DNA from: UBA920 sp038257015
GTDB lineage: Bacteria > Patescibacteriota > Doudnabacteria > UBA920
Assembly (NCBI GenBank): GCA_038257015.1
Contig: JBBSJS010000003.1
Location: 1 to 45,022 of the forward strand
DNA length: 45,022 bases
Reading direction: 5' to 3'
A program made the translations under genes and the position numbers. Positions 41,406 through 45,022 of the stretch are shown here, one piece after another; the stretch's first letter is position 1; every line of letters starts with the position of its first letter. The notes below the pieces were generated by a model, which was not told where the DNA came from, ran no database searches, and saw only the letters and a program-made list of their open reading frames with translations.

Positions 41406-42464
41406 ATGACAAAAATTATAATTTACATCTTGATATGTTTGGGTGTTTTAGGTGGTGCAGGCTACTATATTGAATCTACTCGCAATGGTGAAGAATTGCT
41501 TTCTGTAGATTTTAATACTGAAAGTAGCAATGAAGAAGATAATTCAGAAAACGGCGAACCAGCAACCAATGAGCCTGATTTTAAAAACTCAGGACCTGCT
41601 CCTGAATTTGTGGGTATCAGCAAGTGGTTCAATGGTGACCCAAAAAAGATTGCTGATTTAAAAGGCAAAGTCGTATTGGTAGACTTTTGGACATACTCAT
41701 GCATAAACTGTATCCGTATTTTTCCATACGTTAATGCATGGTACGAGAAGTATAAAGATTCAGGACTAGAAATTGTTGGGGTTCATACTCCTGAATTTGC
41801 ATTTGAAAAAGTTCCCAAAAATGTTGAAACTGCTATTACCAGATATGGTATAAAATATCCTGTAGCAATGGATAACGACTACAAAACTTGGAATGCGTAC
41901 AGTAATCGTTTTTGGCCCGCACACTATTTACTAGATAAGGAAGGTAACATAGTTTATACTCATTTCGGCGAGGGTAAATATGATCAGACAGAAAAAGCCA
42001 TTAGAATACTTTTGGGATTAGAAGGAGAATTTGAACTTCCGCCAATGCCAGAAGTTAACCAAGCACAAACGCAAGAAATTTATTTTGGCCTATCACGATT
42101 GGCGGCCATGGCCAGTAAAGAGAAAGCTATTGCTGAACCACAAACTTATACTTTTCCAAGTAAACTTGCAAACAATAAGTTCGCCTTGGAAGGAAGTTGG
42201 CTATTTGATGAGGAGAGTGCTACTCAGACCGGGAAGTTTGGAAAAATTCGTTTAAGATTTAATTCAGCCAAAGTGTTCATGGTTGCAGAAAGTGCCGAAG
42301 CAGCTAATCTGACTATTTATGTTGATGGCAAACTCTACAAAGGTGTAGTAGTGAAGGAGTCAGAGTTGTACCCGCTATACGAATCACAAACCGGTGGCTG
42401 GCATACAATGGATATAGAAATTAACACACCGAACTTTAAAGCTTTCACATTTACCTTCGGTTAA
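41406..42464 (+). CDS. TlpA/DipZ-like extracytoplasmic thioredoxin with C-terminal beta domain
   Basis: 352 aa. A membrane helix (4-20) and an acidic linker are followed by a TlpA-type thioredoxin domain (about 65-215). Its active site is C99-I-N-C102 in FWTYSCINCIR, the exact style of mycobacterial DipZ. A C-terminal beta domain (about 240-352, FALEGSWLFDEESATQT to the end) matches the carbohydrate-binding-like module of DipZ. In DipZ these parts are fused to CcdA; here CcdA is the separate gene 11 bases upstream. So a split DipZ is present. Confidence 0.9.
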   Translation: MTKIIIYILICLGVLGGAGYYIESTRNGEELLSVDFNTESSNEEDNSENGEPATNEPDFKNSGPAPEFVGISKWFNGDPKKIADLKGKVVLVDFWTYSCINCIRIFPYVNAWYEKYKDSGLEIVGVHTPEFAFEKVPKNVETAITRYGIKYPVAMDNDYKTWNAYSNRFWPAHYLLDKEGNIVYTHFGEGKYDQTEKAIRILLGLEGEFELPPMPEVNQAQTQEIYFGLSRLAAMASKEKAIAEPQTYTFPSKLANNKFALEGSWLFDEESATQTGKFGKIRLRFNSAKVFMVAESAEAANLTIYVDGKLYKGVVVKESELYPLYESQTGGWHTMDIEINTPNFKAFTFTFG

Positions 42465-42474
42465 GATAAGTGAG

Positions 42475-42666
42475 ATGTTACAAAATAAGATTAAACAACT
42501 TAGAACAGATAAAGGAGCCACTCAAGAAGAGTTGGCTACTTTTTGTAATGTCTCCAGACAAACTATTATTGCGATTGAGAAAGGTAGCTACACTCCTTCC
42601 TTATTGTTGGCCATGCAATTCGCAAAATTCTTTAAATTACCTATTGAACAAATTTTTTCTGAATAA
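42475..42666 (+). CDS. small XRE-family transcription regulator
   Basis: 63 aa, almost entirely one HTH_3 domain: NKIKQLRTDKGATQEELATFCNVSRQTIIAIEKGSYTPSLLLAMQFAKFF. It resembles the YozG/YvaO class of tiny regulators, which are often paired with a small membrane protein. That arrangement is seen here: a membrane protein gene begins 14 bases later. It starts 10 bases after the DipZ-like gene. Confidence 0.92.
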   Translation: MLQNKIKQLRTDKGATQEELATFCNVSRQTIIAIEKGSYTPSLLLAMQFAKFFKLPIEQIFSE

Positions 42667-42668
42667 GT

Positions 42669-42680
42669 TATAATAATCAT
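42669..42680 (+). promoter_or_regulatory. leaderless -10 box of the 42681 gene
   Basis: TATAAT (42669-42674), six bases (AATCAT), then the ATG. Confidence 0.6.
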
Positions 42681-43049
42681 ATGAAATTAATTCTTTACTA
42701 CTTAGCCCTATTAGTGTTTATAGCTGTCGTTGCTGGTTTCTTGATTTCCCAAAATTCAGCTGCCAACACTATGGACATGACAGCCGTGCTTTGGGTTTGT
42801 GTCTTGCTTGGAGGTTACACCGTGGCAATGTCGTTAGTCGGTGAAGGCAAGACCGAAGATGAGCGCGAACAACACCACCGCTTTGTAGCCAATCGTTGGG
42901 CGTTGATTGCTGGGACAGCCACACTGTCCATCGGTATCATTTATCAATTAATGGTCCAACACAGTTTAAACTACTGGTTATTAATTGGGTTGGTTGCTAT
43001 AAACCTAACCAAAATTATCAGTTTTATTTACTTGAATTATAAAAAGTAA
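42681..43049 (+). CDS. small membrane protein paired with an XRE regulator (DUF2178-like)
   Basis: 122 aa with four hydrophobic helices (about 2-22, 31-52, 70-88, 94-116). The cytosolic loop has GEGKTEDEREQHHRFVANRWALIAG, where DEREQ-like charged residues precede a helix as in DUF2178-type proteins found next to YozG-like regulators. Function is unknown. The regulator probably controls or is controlled with this protein, an inference from pairing. A terminator follows. Confidence 0.75.
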   Translation: MKLILYYLALLVFIAVVAGFLISQNSAANTMDMTAVLWVCVLLGGYTVAMSLVGEGKTEDEREQHHRFVANRWALIAGTATLSIGIIYQLMVQHSLNYWLLIGLVAINLTKIISFIYLNYKK

Positions 43050-43070
43050 ATTTAAATTGAATTTTATCTA

Positions 43071-43105
43071 TTAAAAAACTGCCTTAAATAAAGGCAGTTT
43101 TTTAA
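43071..43105 (+). terminator. terminator of the XRE/membrane protein unit
   Basis: A 15-bp perfect stem (43071-43085 with 43091-43105, TTAAAAAACTGCCTT) with a five-base loop and T run. Confidence 0.9.
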
Positions 43106-43122
43106 TATTACACTGTTATGAC

Positions 43123-43151
43123 TTGACAGAATTAGATTTATGTGATATTAT
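43123..43151 (+). promoter_or_regulatory. strong promoter of the structured leader / zinc-ribbon unit
   Basis: TTGACA (43123-43128), a 17-base spacer and TATTAT (43146-43151). The expected start is near 43158. Confidence 0.85.
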
Positions 43152-43166
43152 ACAAAGTCAATTTTG

Positions 43167-43229
43167 ATGCAGTTATATTTAACTGTTAATAAATTGTCTG
43201 ACTCCGTCATCAGACGGCGGAGAAGATAG
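43167..43229 (+). CDS. possible Arg-rich leader peptide, 20 aa
   Basis: MQLYLTVNKLSDSVIRRRRR starts about nine bases after the expected transcription start and ends in five consecutive Arg codons (AGA CGG CGG AGA AGA). Those codons lie in the arms of the two competing hairpins. It has no SD. The pattern resembles attenuation leader peptides; it could be chance. Confidence 0.3.
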   Translation: MQLYLTVNKLSDSVIRRRRR

Positions 43230-43321
43230 GTCAAATGAGATGCAATAGTCTAATAAACCGGCGATGTGCATTACTGTTTGACCGTAGAACAAATCGGCCA
43301 ATACACAGGAGGAAAAACAAA

Positions 43322-43339
43322 GTGATTCAGGAAATCTGA
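43322..43339 (+). CDS. micro-ORF, 5 aa, with consensus SD
   Basis: GTG-initiated MIQEI with AGGAGG (43307-43312) nine bases upstream. Its TGA overlaps the next ATG by one base (TGATG). Confidence 0.25.
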   Translation: MIQEI

Positions 43340-43413
43340 TGAGTGCGGGGACGACGTCCGCTATAAAAACGCTCTGGCGGAATACTGCCATGGAACATAA
43401 ACGCTCAACGTAA
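43339..43413 (+). CDS. micro-ORF, 24 aa, coupled to the preceding one
   Basis: The frame MSAGTTSAIKTLWRNTAMEH plus KRST ends five bases before the terminator stem. The layout of SD, tiny ORF, stop/start overlap, small basic ORF and terminator repeats that at 35199-35420. Confidence 0.25.
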   Translation: MSAGTTSAIKTLWRNTAMEHKRST

Positions 43414-43417
43414 AACT

Positions 43418-43460
43418 AAAGAGAAGTATGCTATTTATTTGCCTCTACTTCTCTTTTTCT
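43418..43460 (+). terminator. terminator between the leader and the zinc-ribbon gene
   Basis: An 11-bp stem AAAGAGAAGTA/TACTTCTCTTT (43418-43428 with 43446-43456) with a 17-base loop is followed by TTCTCTTCTC. It lies upstream of the gene, so it could attenuate it. Confidence 0.75.
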
Positions 43461-43523
43461 CTTCTCAGTCTGTAACTCATAGGGGGTTGTAAACTGAGAT
43501 TAGAAATTCAGGAGGAATAAGAA

Positions 43524-43820
43524 ATGCCAGTTAGAGTTTTGGGCTCGAAAGCCCAGTTGAATGAATTGTCGGCAAAGGCAGCGGAAAGCTTGCGTCTCGG
43601 AAATATCGTTCGCGAGATGATCGCGGCAACACCCGGACAACAGCCGAACATGCGTCCGTGCCTCAAGTGCGGAGACACTGCACCGGTCGGCGAATTCAAG
43701 TGGGTAAAGCCCACAAATGGTGATCCGAGATACCAAGCTTGTGGCGATTGCGCTACCGGCAAGAATACAACGAAAGGAATCGGAACCATGGCACACGCCT
43801 TCGCGGCGCTTGCTAACTAA
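43524..43820 (+). CDS. small four-cysteine zinc-ribbon protein of atypical base composition
   Basis: 98 aa, not recognised. The helical N-terminus (SKAQLNELSAKAAESLRLGNIVREMI) is followed by CLKCGD (C46, C49) and ACGDCATGK (C73, C76), a likely zinc ribbon with a 23-residue loop. The C-terminus is Ala-rich and helical. AGGAGG lies eight bases before the ATG. Codon use is visibly richer in G and C at third positions (CGT, CTC, GGC, CCG, ATC) than in neighbouring genes, suggesting either recent transfer or selection for high expression. Position after a leader and terminator suggests regulated expression. Confidence 0.8.
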   Translation: MPVRVLGSKAQLNELSAKAAESLRLGNIVREMIAATPGQQPNMRPCLKCGDTAPVGEFKWVKPTNGDPRYQACGDCATGKNTTKGIGTMAHAFAALAN

Positions 43821-43846
43821 ACCAGTCTGCATTTGGGCAGACAAAA

Positions 43847-43884
43847 AGCGAAGAAGCTATTACTAGCTCTTCGCTCTTTTTTTA
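43847..43884 (+). terminator. terminator of the zinc-ribbon gene
   Basis: AGCGAAG/CTTCGCT plus AGCTA/TAGCT with one bulged A, then a run of seven T. A separate GTCTGC/GCAGAC hairpin lies just upstream (43825-43842). Confidence 0.85.
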
Positions 43885-43904
43885 TTCAGAAATTACTACA
43901 CTAA

Positions 43905-43936
43905 ATAAAAAAGTGGGCCAGAATTTCTGGCCTACT
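43905..43936 (-). terminator. terminator of uvrA
   Basis: An AAGT-GGCCAGAA stem with one mismatch lies after the uvrA stop and is followed by TTTTTATTT on the minus strand. Confidence 0.75.
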
Positions 43937-43947
43937 TCAAACTTATT

Positions 43948-45022
43948 CTACTTCAACAAATCTTTTAGATACTGTCCGGTGTAACTGCGCTTCACTTTAA
44001 TAACATCTTCTGGAGTTCCAGCTGCGATCAGTTCACCACCCTTGTCCCCGCCTTCAGGACCAAGGTCAATTATCCAATCAGCAGTTTTAATCATATCCAA
44101 GTTATGTTCGATTACCGCAACTGTGTTACCTTTTTCCACCAACTGATTCAAAACATAAATCAAACGTTTTACATCGGCAAAGTGAAGTCCAGTCGTAGGT
44201 TCGTCCAAGATATATAAAGTTCGTCCTGTAGATGCGCGCGACAGTTCAGTGGCTAGTTTTATACGCTGAGCTTCTCCACCAGATAATGTAGTAGCATTTT
44301 GACCAAGATGCATATAGCCAAGCCCTACCTCGGACAAAGTATCTAACTTACGTTTTACAGCAGGAACGTTGGCAAAGAAAATACGAGCCTCATCAACAGT
44401 CATTTCTAACACATCAGAAATAGTTTTACCATTGTAATGGATTTCCAGAGCTTCACGATTGTAACGTTCGCCATGACATTCTTCACAAGTAATATAAACA
44501 TCTGGCAAGAAGTTCATTTCTACTTTAATTACACCATCACCCTGACACTTTTCACACCGCCCACCTTTAACGTTAAAGCTAAAGCGACCAGCTTTATAGC
44601 CCTTCATTTTAGCTTCTCGAGTCTCAGCAAACATGTCACGCACGTAAGTAAAGATGCCTGTATAAGTGGCAGGATTACTTCTTGGCGTACGACCAATTGG
44701 TGATTGATCAATATTGATTACTTTATCGATGTGTTCCACACCAGTAATTTTTTTATACTCTCCTGGTTCATCTTTACTGTTCCAGAAATACTGTGATAAG
44801 AATTTCGCTAAAATATCATTTAACAAAGTTGATTTACCACTACCAGAAACCCCAGTTAAACAGACAAATTTACCCAAAGGCAAATCTACATTTAAATTCT
44901 GTAAGTTGAACTCTGATGCGCCAATAATAGAAATCTTTTTACCGTTTCCACGACGACGACGCTTTGGTACTTCAATAGAATCTGCACCAGTTAAGAACTG
45001 CCCTGTAATTGAATTTTTATTC
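43948..45022 (-). CDS. uvrA: excinuclease ABC subunit UvrA, C-terminal part
   Basis: DNA-damage recognition ATPase of nucleotide excision repair. The frame is open to the window edge, so the 5' part is missing; the TTG near 44883 is an internal Leu codon of DLPLGKFV. Visible are the second ATPase P-loop GVSGSGKST, the zinc finger CEKCQGDG...CEECHGER, the ABC signature LSGGEAQRIKLATELSR, Walker B LYILDEPTTGLH and VIEHNLDMI. No sign of decay. Confidence 0.96.
   Translation of the reverse strand, partial: NKNSITGQFLTGADSIEVPKRRRRGNGKKISIIGASEFNLQNLNVDLPLGKFVCLTGVSGSGKSTLLNDILAKFLSQYFWNSKDEPGEYKKITGVEHIDKVINIDQSPIGRTPRSNPATYTGIFTYVRDMFAETREAKMKGYKAGRFSFNVKGGRCEKCQGDGVIKVEMNFLPDVYITCEECHGERYNREALEIHYNGKTISDVLEMTVDEARIFFANVPAVKRKLDTLSEVGLGYMHLGQNATTLSGGEAQRIKLATELSRASTGRTLYILDEPTTGLHFADVKRLIYVLNQLVEKGNTVAVIEHNLDMIKTADWIIDLGPEGGDKGGELIAAGTPEDVIKVKRSYTGQYLKDLLK

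Larger units (their letters stand above)
43158..43456 (+). ncRNA. candidate long structured leader or small RNA
   Basis: The 43050-43523 gap holds a transcript of about 300 bases bounded by promoter and terminator. Two mutually exclusive helices occur near the 5' end: GTCTGA/TCAGAC (43196-43215) or CCGTC/GACGG with CTCCG/CGGAG (43202-43222). A GGTCAAA/TTTGACC helix (43229-43283) encloses ATGCA/TGCAT. A GGAC/GTCC hairpin lies at about 43349-43359. Three micro-ORFs fall within it. No known RNA family is recognised. It may be an attenuator for the zinc-ribbon gene or an independent RNA. Confidence 0.5.

Noticed and set aside
43336..43343. CTGATGAG resembling the hammerhead ribozyme core
   Set aside because: The second core (CGAAA) and the matching stems are absent; the stretch is explained by the TGATG overlap of two micro-ORFs.
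43500..43844. Long minus-strand frames (114 and 93 aa) opposite the zinc-ribbon gene
   Set aside because: No promoter or SD; they mirror the GC-rich codons of the plus-strand gene.
43948..44883. Short stand-alone ATPase starting near 44883
   Set aside because: The frame continues without a stop to the window edge with UvrA sequence; the apparent start is an internal TTG Leu codon.
1..45022. UGA recoded as Gly, as in Gracilibacteria/Absconditabacteria
   Set aside because: Several clear genes end in TGA (dprA, the 23743 gene), and core genes have no in-frame TGA.
1..45022. CRISPR arrays, insertion sequences, prophage or replication origin
   Set aside because: No spaced direct repeats, transposase, integrase or phage genes, and no DnaA-box cluster was seen; the inverted repeats found are single hairpins.

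Overview
The window is an AT-rich bacterial chromosome segment from what looks like a small-genome monoderm of the Candidate Phyla Radiation (Patescibacteria). The reasons are densely packed single-copy housekeeping genes in short broken-up operons, a ComEC reduced to its channel part, an eukaryote/archaea-like HisRS, DUF3467, and very few Shine-Dalgarno (SD) sequences on core genes. TGA is a normal stop (for example dprA), so the recoded Gracilibacteria/Absconditabacteria are excluded. The phylum cannot be fixed from sequence alone.

Layout. 1-4302: 3' end of a RelA/SpoT synthetase, then on the minus strand ndk, a membrane-anchored cyclophilin, comEC and hisS. 4377-6144: two orphan genes, DUF167 and DUF202. 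6277-8058: an ABC half-exporter. 8202-14101 (minus): ftsA and ftsZ, rpsU-yqeY, and lepB with a degenerate HisRS paralogue and a HIT protein. 14359-17245: an LCP wall-polymer transferase and der. 17293-24153: M13 peptidase, pth, dprA, an ASCH-like gene and a CapA-like gene, interleaved with three orphan minus-strand genes. 24301-29349: topA, ndh, a structured leader with tRNA-Lys(UUU), a methyltransferase and a 66-aa orphan. 29420-34886: an RND permease, a membrane protein, dnaJ and DUF3467. 34946-35420: a plus-strand cluster of micro-ORFs antisense to its neighbours. 35423-39230: the CIRCE-controlled hrcA-grpE-(unknown)-dnaK operon. 39325-43049: an orphan gene, then a disulfide/thioredoxin cluster (Met-rich thioredoxin, CcdA, DipZ-like TlpA) and a small XRE regulator with a membrane partner. 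43123-43884: a promoter, a long structured leader with micro-ORFs, a terminator and a GC-richer zinc-ribbon gene. 43948-end: the C-terminal part of uvrA.

Two expression styles coexist. Core genes usually lack an SD, and many have a TANNNT -10 box about six bases before the ATG, which predicts leaderless mRNAs. The orphan small genes instead have full -35/-10 promoters, SDs of the AGGAGG type and hairpin terminators. Three of the orphan/RNA loci carry long structured leaders. The strongest candidates for undescribed biology are the leader at 20806-20987, whose hairpin loop carries an anti-SD complementary to its own downstream SD; the leader at 43158-43456, with a possible Arg-rich leader peptide and coupled micro-ORFs; the micro-ORF cluster at 34946-35420; and the structured RNA ahead of tRNA-Lys.
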